Assembly: GCF_007625075.1 (NCBI RefSeq)
Contig: NZ_QMIE01000013.1
Location: 59,885 to 123,884, forward strand
Origin: Oceanidesulfovibrio indonesiensis
GTDB lineage: Bacteria > Desulfobacterota > Desulfovibrionia > Desulfovibrionales > Desulfovibrionaceae
Direction: 5' to 3'
DNA: 64,000 nucleotides
Positions 27,043 to 36,663 of the stretch are shown here, piece by piece (position 1 is the first letter of the stretch; each line of letters starts with the position of its first letter). Position numbers and translations under genes: made by a program. The notes under the pieces are model-generated. The model did no database searches, was not told where the DNA came from, and worked only from the letters and a program-made list of their open reading frames with translations.

Positions 27043-27585
27043 ATGACCAGAGAAGAAGCGCTCGCACTCTTACAATCGCAGAACCCTGAAACACATCTCG
27101 TGGAGCACGGCGAACAGACCGAGGCCGTGATGCGCGCCATGGCTTTGCGATTCGCCCCGGGACAGGAAGAACTCTGGGCCATGACCGGCCTGCTGCACGA
27201 CGTGGACTATCCCGGGACCAAGGATGATCCGGCCCGACACGGGCTGGCTGCGGCTGAAATCATCGGCGACGCATTGCCGCCCGAGGCGATCCGGGCCATT
27301 GCCGCGCACAACTCCGAATGCACGAACGTGAAGCCCGAAAGCGAATTTGAATGGGCGTTGCGCTGCGCCGAGTCCGTTACCGGGCTCATCAAGGCCGCTG
27401 CCCTGGTGCGGCCCGACGGCATGCAGGGGATGAAGTCCAAGAGTCTGAAAAAGAAGATGAAAGACAAATCGTTCGCCGCAAACGTGGACCGTGACCGCAT
27501 CCGCGAATGCGAGAAACTGGATCTCGAACTCGGCGAGTTCCTGGACCTTGCCGTGGCAGCCATGGCTGCCCCTGAGCAGCACTGA
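27043..27585 (+). CDS. HD-domain phosphohydrolase
   Basis: A 180-residue protein with HD-domain metal ligands: an early His (THLVEHGEQ), the HD pair in GLLHDVDYPG, a downstream HGLAAAE and IAAHNSE. Small HD proteins of this layout hydrolyse nucleotides or phosphates. I take the ATG giving MTREEAL; GGAGG lies 11 bases upstream. A start at 26977 or 27025 is also in frame but not preferred. The substrate is unknown. Confidence 0.75.
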   Translation: MTREEALALLQSQNPETHLVEHGEQTEAVMRAMALRFAPGQEELWAMTGLLHDVDYPGTKDDPARHGLAAAEIIGDALPPEAIRAIAAHNSECTNVKPESEFEWALRCAESVTGLIKAAALVRPDGMQGMKSKSLKKKMKDKSFAANVDRDRIRECEKLDLELGEFLDLAVAAMAAPEQH

Positions 27586-27625
27586 ATTCATTAAACATTG
27601 CTCATGCTTCTGAAATTGCCCTAGT

Positions 27626-27641
27626 GAGGGCTTCGGCCCTC
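27626..27641 (+). promoter_or_regulatory. UUCG-capped hairpin just before a start codon
   Basis: GAGGGC, the tetraloop TTCG, then GCCCTC: a very stable 6-bp hairpin ending four bases before the ATG at 27646. It covers the place where a ribosome binding site should be, and none is seen. Confidence 0.6.
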
Positions 27642-27645
27642 TGCT

Positions 27646-29316
27646 ATGAAAAATACCATGGATGCGGTCATTTTCTGTAATGACAGCTCGACCGTGCCGG
27701 AGCCTTTGGCTCGGCGCGGTCCGCTGTGCTTTCTTCCCGTCGGCAACACCCCTCTTCTCGACCTCGTCCTGCAGAGCCTGTCCACGGCCGGAGTCACCCG
27801 GGCGTTTCTGGTGCTTGACCCGGTCACCGTTCTGTCCTCGGAAGCCGAAGAGCAATGGCGGGAGGCGGAAAAGACATCCGGCATCGAGATCGAAGCCATA
27901 CCATACGCCGGCGGCATCCTCGACACGGCGACGCGCGTGCGGAGCCACCTCGGCGAGGATTTCCTCCTCCTGCCCAAGCTTTCTCTGGCCGGCGTGGAGA
28001 TTTCCCGCATCATGGGCATCCACCGCCGGGAGCGAAACGCGCTGACCTACTACGCCGCGCGCGGCAACAACGGCGAACTCCACCCCTCCCACGCCATGTG
28101 CCTGAACCAGGCGGTCATGGGGTTGTCGCCGGTCATGGGCGTGCATTCCGCCCCCGAGTTGGTTGAACGCATCCGCCAGACCGCCGTCCGGGTGAATGTC
28201 TGCGCCGAACCGCTGGACGCCCTCCCGGTACAGGGGTTGGGCGATCTTTTTTCCGCAAACATGCTGGCCCTGCGCGGCAAGCTCCCCCAGGTACGCCTGG
28301 AGGGCAAAAAAATCGCCGACGGTGTGCGCATAGGCACGGACTGCCGCATCCACCCTTCGGCCAGAATCAAGGGACCGGTTCTGCTGGGCAACGGCTGCAT
28401 CGTGGCGCGTAACGCCAGCATAGGCCCGCATGTGGTGCTGGGGCCGGGCTCCATCGTGGATCGCGGCGCCCTGGTGCGCGATGCCGTGACGCAGGAGGAC
28501 GCCTACGTCGGCCCTGGCGAGGATATGGAAAAATGCTGGATCGGCGGCGAGTTCCTCATCCGCATGGCCAACCATGAAGTACGCTCCGTCACCGACCCCC
28601 ACGGCCTGGGCACGGCGCCGTCCGCAGAATCGGCCGGGGAATCCTCCGCCTGCTGCGCCCCTGCGCGGGCGCATCGTCTCGCCGCACTGGCCGGCCTGCT
28701 TATCAGCCTGCCGGCGCTTGTGCCCTGCTGCATCGCCCACGTGCTCAAACCCTCAAAACGCCGCATCCGCACGCGCCTGTTTGTTCAACACCCGTTGCAG
28801 GCAACCGCGCCGGCAACCTCGAACACGGAAAACGAAGAAGAACTCGCTGCGGTGGATCAGCCGTTCGATGATGAGTCAGAGCCCTTTCACGAGGACGCCG
28901 TCTACGAGACCACCCGAAAAGCGGATGAGGATATTTCGGCATCCACCGCTTCCGCTTCTTCGCATAATCCTTCCTCCACGCCCGAGCTTGGCTTCTATCA
29001 CGTGCTTGCCGGCCCGCCCGGTTCAGGCTTTATGCCCCGTTCGCTTCCCGCGCTGTGGGACGTGGTGCTCGGCCGCATCGCCCTGGTGGGCGTGGAACCT
29101 CTCACTCCCGAGGAAGCCGCCATGTGCGTGGAGCCGTGGGAACAAGTTCGCTTCGCCGCTCCGCCCGGCCTCGTCCAGCCCCGCCACGCCTTCAGCTCCC
29201 GCCCCATACCGCAATCCCAGAAGCGCGCCATGGAACATTTCTACGCGCGCACCCGCACCGTGCGCAGCGACATCCGCCTGCTATTCCGGGCAGTGCTCCG
29301 GCGCATTCTCGGGTAG
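27646..29316 (+). CDS. Fusion: nucleotidyltransferase-like domain, left-handed beta-helix, sugar-transferase C-terminal half
   Basis: A 556-residue protein of unusual build. Residues 1-110 resemble a sugar-nucleotidyltransferase fold ([24 protein letters not shown]). Residues 220-300 are hexapeptide repeats of a left-handed beta-helix. A membrane helix lies at about 344-366, then an acidic, Ser-rich linker (375-446). Residues 466-556 match the last third of bacterial polyprenyl-phosphate sugar transferases ([20 protein letters not shown], then APPGLV, and a final [14 protein letters not shown]). The catalytic core of that enzyme class is missing, so the tail may be regulatory or a scaffold. 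It is followed by hisB, with a stable hairpin in its leader. Confidence 0.6.
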   Translation: MKNTMDAVIFCNDSSTVPEPLARRGPLCFLPVGNTPLLDLVLQSLSTAGVTRAFLVLDPVTVLSSEAEEQWREAEKTSGIEIEAIPYAGGILDTATRVRSHLGEDFLLLPKLSLAGVEISRIMGIHRRERNALTYYAARGNNGELHPSHAMCLNQAVMGLSPVMGVHSAPELVERIRQTAVRVNVCAEPLDALPVQGLGDLFSANMLALRGKLPQVRLEGKKIADGVRIGTDCRIHPSARIKGPVLLGNGCIVARNASIGPHVVLGPGSIVDRGALVRDAVTQEDAYVGPGEDMEKCWIGGEFLIRMANHEVRSVTDPHGLGTAPSAESAGESSACCAPARAHRLAALAGLLISLPALVPCCIAHVLKPSKRRIRTRLFVQHPLQATAPATSNTENEEELAAVDQPFDDESEPFHEDAVYETTRKADEDISASTASASSHNPSSTPELGFYHVLAGPPGSGFMPRSLPALWDVVLGRIALVGVEPLTPEEAAMCVEPWEQVRFAAPPGLVQPRHAFSSRPIPQSQKRAMEHFYARTRTVRSDIRLLFRAVLRRILG

Positions 29317-29366
29317 TACTTTTTCGCACGTACATTTTGACCACGACAGGAAAAAAGGGCATAGCC

Positions 29367-29972
29367 ATGCCCATGAAACGACGCGCCGAAATACGCCGCG
29401 AGACGTCGGAGACGCGCATCCGCCTCGCGCTTACGCTCGACCCCGACCCGAATCGGCCGCCCGATGTCCGCGTTTCAACGGGCATGGGCTTCGCCGACCA
29501 CATGATAACTCTCATGGCTTTCTGGGCCCACATGGAGCTCGACCTCTCCTGTGAGGGCGACCTGCACGTGGACGGCCACCACACCCTGGAGGACGTGGGG
29601 TTGTGCCTGGGCCGCGCCATTGACGAAGCCCTGGGCGACAAGAAAGGCATCGCCCGCGTGGGCTGGGCCCGCGTGCCCATGGACGAGGCCATGTGCGACG
29701 TGGCGCTGGACCTTTCCGGCCGGCCCTACCTTGTGTATATGGAGGATGCGCCGCTGCCTCCGACCATCGCCGGCGAAGAAAAGGACCTCTGGCGCGAGTA
29801 TTACAAATCCCTGGCCACGGCGGCGCGGATGAACCTCCACATGCGCTTTCTGTACGGCCAGAACGGCCACCATCTTCTGGAATCGGCAGCCAAGGGGCTG
29901 GGGCTCGCTCTGCGCGCGGCCTGGTCGCCGCAGCGCGCCGGTCTCCTTTCCACCAAAGGAAGTCTGGACTGA
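29367..29972 (+). CDS. hisB: Imidazoleglycerol-phosphate dehydratase
   Basis: Histidine biosynthesis step 6: dehydration of imidazole glycerol phosphate to imidazole acetol phosphate. A 201-residue single-domain form. The two His-rich metal sites are clear: ADHMI and the [12 protein letters not shown] motif, then later [30 protein letters not shown] stretch (NGHHLLE). The ATG giving MPMKRRAE is chosen over the longer upstream frame. It overlaps the next lipoprotein gene by one base (TGATG), so the three-gene set is coupled. Confidence 0.93.
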   Translation: MPMKRRAEIRRETSETRIRLALTLDPDPNRPPDVRVSTGMGFADHMITLMAFWAHMELDLSCEGDLHVDGHHTLEDVGLCLGRAIDEALGDKKGIARVGWARVPMDEAMCDVALDLSGRPYLVYMEDAPLPPTIAGEEKDLWREYYKSLATAARMNLHMRFLYGQNGHHLLESAAKGLGLALRAAWSPQRAGLLSTKGSLD

Positions 29973-30652
29973 TGCAATACATGCGACTCTCCCCCCGTCG
30001 TAACACTCTGCGTATTATTGCGATCGCCGCACTGTGCGCCGTCATGCTCACGACTGCCTGCGCCCGCCGCGACCGCATCAAGGCCGAACCCCTGGATGCG
30101 GACCTGAATATCGCCGCAGCGCCGTTCACCCAGGCCGAGGACAACGCCGACCTCATCTACGGCGTGGTGCCGCCAAAGTCCCAGCTCATTACCGGCGAGA
30201 CCCTGACCTATCTGGATCAGGTCATGAGCACGCGCCTGGCGAAAACCGCCGGCGGCGGCTCCTACCCCGGCGCCGATGCAACGAGGGAATGCACCCTCTC
30301 CACCATGCCGGAACCCACAGGCACTCCCGGCCGCGCCCTGGACTACTGGGCCCGAGTCGGCCAGTGCGCCGGCTTCGACTACCTGCTCGTGCCGGTGGTC
30401 TCCTACTGGTCCGAACGCGAAGGCGGCGAACTCGGCTCGCCCAGCCCGGCCAGCGTGGTCTTGGACTTCTTCGTGGTGGACACCAGGGAAGTCAGCGTCA
30501 TCGACCATTACCGCTACGAAGAGCAGCAGGTGGCCCTGGCCGAAAACCTCCTCACCGTGGACAAGTTCATGAAGCGCGGAGGCCGTTTCATCACCGCCCG
30601 CGAGCTCGCCGCGGAAGGCATTGCAACCTCACTGACAAAGCTCGGTTTATGA
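29972..30652 (+). CDS. Lipoprotein between hisB and hisA, unknown function
   Basis: A 226-residue lipoprotein (lipobox LTTAC) preceded by basic residues. The mature part is unrecognised; it contains [21 protein letters not shown] and a strand-rich C-terminal half with [16 protein letters not shown] and [10 protein letters not shown]. This pattern resembles periplasmic domains that assist polysaccharide or outer-membrane processes. It overlaps hisB (TGATG) and hisA (ATGA), so it is translated in step with histidine genes, an odd place for a lipoprotein. Confidence 0.75.
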   Translation: MQYMRLSPRRNTLRIIAIAALCAVMLTTACARRDRIKAEPLDADLNIAAAPFTQAEDNADLIYGVVPPKSQLITGETLTYLDQVMSTRLAKTAGGGSYPGADATRECTLSTMPEPTGTPGRALDYWARVGQCAGFDYLLVPVVSYWSEREGGELGSPSPASVVLDFFVVDTREVSVIDHYRYEEQQVALAENLLTVDKFMKRGGRFITARELAAEGIATSLTKLGL

Positions 30653-31392
30653 TTCTCTTTCCCGCAGTCGACATCAAGGACGGTCAGTGCGTACGGCTCA
30701 AGCAGGGCCTCGCCGACCAGGTGACGGTTTTCTCCGACGACCCCACGGCCATGGCCCGGCATTGGGTCGATCTCGGCAGCGACTGGCTGCACGTCATCGA
30801 CCTGGACGGCGCGTTCAGCGGCAAGCCCGTCAACGAAGCGCTCATCCGAGCCATCTGCACCGGCCAGGGCATGGAGAAAACGCCCTCGGTCCAGCTGGGC
30901 GGCGGCATCCGCGACGTGGATACGGCCAAGAGCTACGTGGACGCCGGCGTCACCCGTCTGATCATCGGCACCATGGCCCTGGAGGCACCGGACACATTTG
31001 CGGAGCTGTGCAGGGAACTGCCCGGCCGCATCGGAGTGTCCCTGGACGCCGTGGACGGAAAACTCAAGACACGCGGATGGGTGGAGGATTCCGGCCTCAC
31101 CGCCACCGAGGTTCTGCCCCGGCTGGAAGATGCGGGCGCCGCCTTCATCATCTACACGGACATCAGCCGCGACGGCATGCACAGCGGCGTGAACCTCGAC
31201 GCCATGACCGCCCTCGTGGAGGCCTCGTCCGTGCCCGTGCTCGCCGCCGGCGGCGTTTCCACCCTGAGCGACCTGGAGACCCTCTATCCCCTGCACGCCA
31301 AGGGGTTGCAGGGCGTCATCACCGGCCGCGCCATCTACGAAGGGACACTGAACTTCACGGAAGCGCTGGACTGGCTGCGAGACAAGAACTAG
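30649..31392 (+). CDS. hisA: Phosphoribosylformimino-5-aminoimidazole carboxamide ribotide isomerase
   Basis: Histidine biosynthesis isomerase with a (beta/alpha)8 barrel, 247 residues. Typical elements are [14 protein letters not shown] (first catalytic Asp), [20 protein letters not shown], and [16 protein letters not shown] with the second catalytic Asp. The start overlaps the stop of the lipoprotein gene (ATGA). Confidence 0.95.
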   Translation: MILFPAVDIKDGQCVRLKQGLADQVTVFSDDPTAMARHWVDLGSDWLHVIDLDGAFSGKPVNEALIRAICTGQGMEKTPSVQLGGGIRDVDTAKSYVDAGVTRLIIGTMALEAPDTFAELCRELPGRIGVSLDAVDGKLKTRGWVEDSGLTATEVLPRLEDAGAAFIIYTDISRDGMHSGVNLDAMTALVEASSVPVLAAGGVSTLSDLETLYPLHAKGLQGVITGRAIYEGTLNFTEALDWLRDKN

Positions 31393-31663
31393 CAGCAGGC
31401 TGTTGAGCGACGTTCGATTGCGGCGCGAGCGCCAACAGATCGCATCTGCACGCATTGCCTGGAACACGAAGTCAACAACTTTGCGCTCCTTTCGGCCTGG
31501 GCCAGAGCCGACCGACCGGACACTTCTCGGAACCCGCCGCACTGTCCGTTCGGAACCTCTCGAAAAACCTTCGGGAACCACGCACCCACTGGCGATACGC
31601 CGCGGACTGTGCTATCCGTGTGGCTTGGAGCGTTTTCACCACACGATTCGAAGGAGCCCGACC

Positions 31664-32527
31664 GTGCATCGCTTGCGCTTTCTGACCCTCCCTGTCCTCC
31701 TTACCCTGCTGGCCCTGGGCCTCGTTGCCTGCAACGACAGCGCCGAGGTCGAACCTGCGTCCTCCGAGACCGCCGTACAGCCTGATGCCGGAGGCATGAC
31801 TCCACCAAGAGCCCCCGCGCCGCGTCGAGGGGCGCAGGACGTCCCCGGCGAAGCGTGCCCTCGCGACGTCTATCCGGACTCGCCTGGGGCTGAAAGCTAT
31901 ATTGTACCCGGCGCCGCCGTTGCGCCACGGCGCAGCGTCACGGATCACACCCTCGTCTCCACCAAGCATCCCAATGGGTCCTTCCAGATCTCGGACGACT
32001 TCGTCTACGCGGGCACGCTCAACTCATTCGAGCTCGCCGGCGCACGGCCCATGCCCATCGCCGTATCCAAGGACGACGCGCAGACCTTCGTATTCGTGGA
32101 CCATGAAGGCGGGCTCGTCACCCGCGCCGTGGTCTTCACCTTTGTCAGCGCCGTGAATCGAGACTGCCTCCTGGCCGACACCCTGGACTGGGTTGAGCAT
32201 TCCCTGGATTCCGGCATCTTCCGCACGCCCCGCACGGCCATGGCCTACGCCACGGCAGCCTTCGAGCAACCCTTCGAGTCCGCAGTGGCGAACTTCCTCC
32301 GGCAGCGCAACTTCACAACCTCCGGGTGCTACCTGGTGAAGATCCTCACCCGTCTCTACGCGCCTGACAGCCTGGGCTACATCTTCTACGTGGAAAACAC
32401 GGGCCGCGAAGCCGGCATGGCCTGCCCCGAATGGCGCGTGGCCCCGGACGAACTGAGCGACAGGCAGCAGCAGTTCATCGCCGAGTTTTCCGCCAACATG
32501 GCGGACAACGTGCTGTTCCTGGAGTGA
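31664..32527 (+). CDS. Lipoprotein of unknown function
   Basis: A 287-residue lipoprotein, lipobox GLVAC, with a GTG start supported by AAGGAG 7 bases upstream. The mature N-terminal part is rich in Pro and Arg (PPRAPAPRR). The folded part has YAGTLNSFELAGARPMPIAV and a C-terminal helix. I do not recognise a family. A convincing bidirectional terminator follows. Just upstream (31525-31590) a degenerate nonamer near TTCGGAACC occurs three times. Confidence 0.7.
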   Translation: MHRLRFLTLPVLLTLLALGLVACNDSAEVEPASSETAVQPDAGGMTPPRAPAPRRGAQDVPGEACPRDVYPDSPGAESYIVPGAAVAPRRSVTDHTLVSTKHPNGSFQISDDFVYAGTLNSFELAGARPMPIAVSKDDAQTFVFVDHEGGLVTRAVVFTFVSAVNRDCLLADTLDWVEHSLDSGIFRTPRTAMAYATAAFEQPFESAVANFLRQRNFTTSGCYLVKILTRLYAPDSLGYIFYVENTGREAGMACPEWRVAPDELSDRQQQFIAEFSANMADNVLFLE

Positions 32528-32574
32528 CGCCGGACACAGCGCGCATCCTTCGAATCACAAGATCAATCGCCCAG

Positions 32575-32608
32575 AAAAGGCCGCCTCCCCGAAAGGAAGC
32601 GGCCTTTT
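32575..32608. terminator. Bidirectional terminator
   Basis: A 10-bp stem (32575-32584 with 32599-32608) with a T-run on each strand: AAAAGGCCGC and GCGGCCTTTT arms. It lies between the convergent lipoprotein gene and uraA and serves both. Confidence 0.9.
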
Positions 32609-32645
32609 CGTTTGATCGACAAACGATGGGGAAGCGTATCGCGAC

Positions 32646-33920
32646 TTACTTCTTCTCGTCGCCCGGGCGGTTCAGGGGATGCGGCCCCCAGGGCAGCACC
32701 AGGTTGAGCAGAACGCCCACGATGCCGGCCAGGCCGATGCCCTTGATGGCGAACTCGCCGGCCTCAAAGGACATGCCGCCGATGCCGAACACCAGGACGA
32801 CGGCCACGATGGCCAGGTTGCGCGGGTGCATGAGGTCTTCGCGCGCCCGGACCATGGAGTTCATGCCCACCACGGCGATGGCGCCGAAGAGCAGTACGAG
32901 GATGCCGCCCATCACCGGCACCGGAATGGTGGACAGGACCGCGCCCAGCTTGCCCACGAAAGCCAGCAGAATGGCCACGATGGCTGCCCAGGTCATTATA
33001 GCCGGGTTGAAGGATTTGGTCAGCGCCACGGCTCCGGTCACCTCGGAGTATGTGGTGTTCGGCGGTCCGCCCAGCAGCGCCGCCATGATGGTGGCCAGGC
33101 CGTCGCCCATCATGGTGCGGTGTACGCCCGGGTTCTCGATGTAGTTCTTGTGCGTCACCGAGCTGATGGCCAGTACGTCGCCCACGTGCTCGATTGCCGG
33201 AGCGATGGCCACCGGCATGATGAAGAGGATGGCCTCCCAGTTCCACTCCGGGGCCACGAACTTCGGCATGGATATCCACGCCGCCTCGGCCACCGGGCTG
33301 AAGTCCACGATGCCGAAGAAGAGAGAAACCACGTACCCCACCACAATGCCCGAGAGAATGGGCACCAGCCTGAACAGCCCCCTGCCCAAGAGCGAAACGA
33401 ATACCGTGGCGGCCAGAGAAACCATGGATACGATGATGGCCGTGGACTCGGGCACCAACTGGGCGGCGCCGTCGCCGGTTTTGCCCAGGGCCATGAACAC
33501 CGCCACCGAGGCCAGGGACAGCCCGATGACCATGATGACCGGGCCGGTGACCACCGCCGGCAGCAGCCTGTTCACAATACCGGTGCCGCGCCAGCGGATG
33601 ATCATGGCGAGAATGACGTACACCACGCCGGCCGCGGCCAGACCGCACAGCGTAGCCGGGATGCCCCAGGTCTTCACGCCGTAGATGAGCGGCGCGATGA
33701 ACGCGAACGACGAGGCGAGAAACACCGGGACCTTGCCCCGGGTGATCAGTTGGAAGATCAGGGTGCCGGCGCCGGCGGTGAAGAGCGCCACGTTTGCATC
33801 GAGCCCGGTGAGCAACGGCACGAGCACCAAAGCGCCAAAGGCCACGAAAAGCATCTGCGCGCCCAGCAGTGCGTCACGCCCCCGGAAGACATAGTCCGTC
33901 CCCATGCTCGGATTCGCCAC
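32646..33920 (-). CDS. uraA: Uracil permease
   Basis: NCS2-family nucleobase:proton symporter, 424 residues with about 14 hydrophobic segments. Hallmarks are the QMLFVAFGALVLVPLLTGL opening and the FSPVAEAAW/VAIAPAIEHVGDVLA stretch with the substrate-binding Glu. The start is a GTG supported by AAGGAG 6 bases upstream. It lies downstream of upp, so uracil is imported and phosphoribosylated by one operon. Confidence 0.92.
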   Translation of the reverse strand: MANPSMGTDYVFRGRDALLGAQMLFVAFGALVLVPLLTGLDANVALFTAGAGTLIFQLITRGKVPVFLASSFAFIAPLIYGVKTWGIPATLCGLAAAGVVYVILAMIIRWRGTGIVNRLLPAVVTGPVIMVIGLSLASVAVFMALGKTGDGAAQLVPESTAIIVSMVSLAATVFVSLLGRGLFRLVPILSGIVVGYVVSLFFGIVDFSPVAEAAWISMPKFVAPEWNWEAILFIMPVAIAPAIEHVGDVLAISSVTHKNYIENPGVHRTMMGDGLATIMAALLGGPPNTTYSEVTGAVALTKSFNPAIMTWAAIVAILLAFVGKLGAVLSTIPVPVMGGILVLLFGAIAVVGMNSMVRAREDLMHPRNLAIVAVVLVFGIGGMSFEAGEFAIKGIGLAGIVGVLLNLVLPWGPHPLNRPGDEKK

Positions 33921-33944
33921 AGTTTTCTCCTTGTGGTGCAGAGG

Positions 33945-34568
33945 TTACCTGGTGCCGAAAATCTTGTCGCCGGCGTCGCCCAGGCCGGGAATGATGTACC
34001 CGGCTTCGTTCAGCTTTTCATCGATAGCGGCCGTGTAGATGTGCACGTCCGGGTGGTCCTTCTCAATGCGCGCGATACCCTCGGGAGCGGCCACCAGGAA
34101 CAGGCCGCGGATGTTCGTGCAGCCCGCTTCCTTAAGCAGGTCTATGGTGTGGCTCAGGGTGCCGCCTGTAGCCAGCATGGGGTCCAGGATCAGGGCGAGG
34201 CGCTCTTCGATATTGCCGGCGAGTTTCACGTAATAGCGCACGGGCTCCAGAGTTTCCTCGTTGCGGAAGATGCCCACCACGCTGACCTTGACGCCGGGAA
34301 CCATATCCAGCACGCCGTCCAGCATGCCCAGCCCGGCGCGAAGGATCGGAACGACGGTGATCTTCTTGCCCTTGATCTCCTCCACCTCCACGGGGCCGGC
34401 CCACCCCTGCACGGTCATCGTCTCGGTCTCGAGGTCCTTGGTCGCTTCGTAGGTCAAGAGACGCGCGACCTCGTTGGCGACCTCGCGGAAGTTCTTCGTG
34501 GAGACGTCGTCGCGTCGCAGAAGGCCGAGTTTGTGCCGCACCAGGGGGTGGTCCACCACATGCACCAT
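33945..34568 (-). CDS. upp: Uracil phosphoribosyltransferase
   Basis: Salvage enzyme: uracil plus PRPP to UMP, 207 residues. Landmarks are [14 protein letters not shown], the PRPP-binding [13 protein letters not shown], and the C-terminal [17 protein letters not shown] that binds uracil. AAGGAG lies 7 bases before the ATG. A possible promoter is at 34683-34711. It is divergent from the RluD-CoaE gene. Confidence 0.95.
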   Translation of the reverse strand: MVHVVDHPLVRHKLGLLRRDDVSTKNFREVANEVARLLTYEATKDLETETMTVQGWAGPVEVEEIKGKKITVVPILRAGLGMLDGVLDMVPGVKVSVVGIFRNEETLEPVRYYVKLAGNIEERLALILDPMLATGGTLSHTIDLLKEAGCTNIRGLFLVAAPEGIARIEKDHPDVHIYTAAIDEKLNEAGYIIPGLGDAGDKIFGTR

Positions 34569-34980
34569 GATCTTGCTCCTTCAAGAAAAAAATGATGAGA
34601 CGTGCCCAGGCGAACCGGTTCGGCAGGTTCGCTTGCCTTGCTGCACCGCGCGACGGCCGTCTTGCGGACACTATTCCGACACGTTATACGGTAAGTCACA
34701 GGCGTTCTAAATGCCAAAATCGCACCGGGTCAAGGACCAATTCCCGAAACGGACAACATGCTGCAGGCACAGGGTTTTCCCTTCCATGACTCAAGCGTTC
34801 CGGATCTCGACCACGTTCCTTATCCCCAGTGGACTCGTCTGCATTGAAATGCAGCGCCTGCGAATATTTGTCGCCCCCAAACGAACAACGTGCGCCGTTT
34901 CCACTCTCCCGGCATCTTCAACGCACCACTTCCCGACGCCACACTGTCTGTAATCGCCAGGCACTGCTCCCGCCACCTTC
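34569..34980. other. 412-base intergenic region between divergent upp and rluD-coaE
   Basis: It holds the ribosome binding site and probable promoter of upp, and an untranslated part in front of the plus-strand gene. A 7-bp inverted repeat (GCGAACC with GGTTCGC) occurs in the upp leader about 40-65 bases before its start, followed at a distance by T residues, so an attenuator is possible but weak. No gene seen. Confidence 0.45.
34683..34711 (-). promoter_or_regulatory. Possible promoter of upp
   Basis: On the minus strand TTTAGA (34711-34706), 17 bases, then TATAAC (34688-34683). The spacing is exact; the hexamers match four or five of six consensus positions. Confidence 0.35.
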
Positions 34981-36657
34981 ATGGATCAACACAACGAATC
35001 CGACGTAACGAACGAGGAACGAACGTTCCGCATCCAGTCCCACCCGCAGGACTGCGGATCTCGGCTGGACGCCTTTCTCGGCAGGCATGCTTCCGCCTTG
35101 GCCGGCATGGATGCGCTCTCGCGCGAGCAGGTGAAGCGTCTGATCAAGCATGGCTGCGTCCTGGTGGACGGTGTTGCTCAAACCAAGCCGTCCCTGCGGC
35201 TTTCGGGCGGCGAGGTGGTGGACGTGCGCATGGACACGGCGCCGGTCCGCGAGCAAGCCGAGGCCATGCCCGGGCGTCTCGACGTAATCTACGAGGATGA
35301 CCAGATCCTCGTCATCAACAAGCCGGCCGGCCTCACCGTGCACCCGGCGCCCTCCTGCGACGAGCCCACCCTGGTCAACCGGCTTGTGGCGCGCTGGCCG
35401 GACATGGCGCACCTGGACAAGGACCGGCCCGGCATCGTCCACCGCATCGACAAGGACACCAGCGGAATCATCGTGGCGGCGCGGACCAACGCTGCGAGGC
35501 TTGCTCTTTCCGAGGCTTTTTCGTCCAGAAATGTGGACAAGGAGTACATTGCCCTGGCGCACGGCGTTCCGGAGCCGCCCGACGGCGCTGTGGACGCGCC
35601 CATCGGCCGGCACCCCACGGTCAAGGTCCGCATGGCAGTGTGCGCCAAAGGCGGACGGCATGCGCTCTCCGAATACCGCACGCTGCATGCCGATCCGCTG
35701 GGCCGCTGGTCCCTGCTCGCCGTGAAAATACACACAGGCCGCACCCACCAGATCCGCGTGCACATGGATTACATCGGCCACCCCCTGCTCGGTGATCCGG
35801 TATACGGCCACAAAAACGCCGCCGGAGCCGAAGCGGTAGACGCCCTGCCCGAACCGTTGCGCCCTTGCCGGCAGATGCTGCACGCCTGGACCATCGGTTT
35901 CGACCACCCCGTTTCCCGCGAGCATTTGACATTTTCCACGCGCCCGCCCCTGGACATGCGCCGACTCCCCCTGCTCCTGTCGCGCTCGGTCCAGCGCGTG
36001 GTGGTCACGGGCGTTGCCGGATGCGGCAAGTCCACCGCAGCCAGATTTCTGGCCGGCCGGGGCGGACGAAGGGACGGCCCGGCGCCTCTTTTCAGCGCGG
36101 ATCAGGCCGTTGCCGAGTTGTACGCACCGGGCGGGGACGGAGCGCGCTTCATTGCCGGCCGGTACGGCGAACGGTTCGTGTCGCCGGACGGCGGGGTCGA
36201 TCGCCGTGCGCTGTTCCAGGCCATGCAGCGCGAGCCGGCAGTGCGCCGCGAGGTGGAAGAAGCCGTACATCCCATGGTGCGCCACATGCTTGCCGGATTC
36301 TGGGAGAAACACAGCCGGGAACGGTTCGCCGTGGCGGAAATTCCGCTGTTCCACGAAGCGGGTTGGAGAGATGATGTCGACGTGATAGTCTGCCTGTACT
36401 GTCCGGAAGAGCTTCGGGCGAAGCGGTTGCACGAGGCTCGGGGGTGGGATGCGCACGTGTTGGCCGCATTCGACTCCTGGCAACTGCCGCAGCAGGCCAA
36501 AATTCGAGGATCCCACCTCGTGGTGGACAACAGCGGGAATACGGACCGGCTGCACAGCCGCATGCAGGACTGCGCAAACGTGCTGACCTGGCTGCGGAGA
36601 AACAGAATGAACAGACTGCGAGAGTTGTTCGACCGCCTGATGAGGGCGGATATATAG
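34981..36657 (+). CDS. coaE: Fusion of RluD-type pseudouridine synthase and dephospho-CoA kinase (CoaE)
   Basis: A 558-residue, two-domain protein. Residues 1-325 are an RluA/RluD-family pseudouridine synthase with an S4 domain (from about 28) and the catalytic motif HRIDKDTSG (Asp-157). Residues 338-540 resemble dephospho-CoA kinase: P-loop GVAGCGKS (344-351), LFSADQAVAEL in the place of the DAD motif, and VEEAVHPMVRHM, AEIPLFHEAGW. It would thus join rRNA modification and the last CoA step. The P-loop and AD motif differ from standard CoaE, so kinase activity is inferred. A rhomboid gene starts seven bases after it. Confidence 0.85.
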   Translation: MDQHNESDVTNEERTFRIQSHPQDCGSRLDAFLGRHASALAGMDALSREQVKRLIKHGCVLVDGVAQTKPSLRLSGGEVVDVRMDTAPVREQAEAMPGRLDVIYEDDQILVINKPAGLTVHPAPSCDEPTLVNRLVARWPDMAHLDKDRPGIVHRIDKDTSGIIVAARTNAARLALSEAFSSRNVDKEYIALAHGVPEPPDGAVDAPIGRHPTVKVRMAVCAKGGRHALSEYRTLHADPLGRWSLLAVKIHTGRTHQIRVHMDYIGHPLLGDPVYGHKNAAGAEAVDALPEPLRPCRQMLHAWTIGFDHPVSREHLTFSTRPPLDMRRLPLLLSRSVQRVVVTGVAGCGKSTAARFLAGRGGRRDGPAPLFSADQAVAELYAPGGDGARFIAGRYGERFVSPDGGVDRRALFQAMQREPAVRREVEEAVHPMVRHMLAGFWEKHSRERFAVAEIPLFHEAGWRDDVDVIVCLYCPEELRAKRLHEARGWDAHVLAAFDSWQLPQQAKIRGSHLVVDNSGNTDRLHSRMQDCANVLTWLRRNRMNRLRELFDRLMRADI

Positions 36658-36663
36658 GCCACG

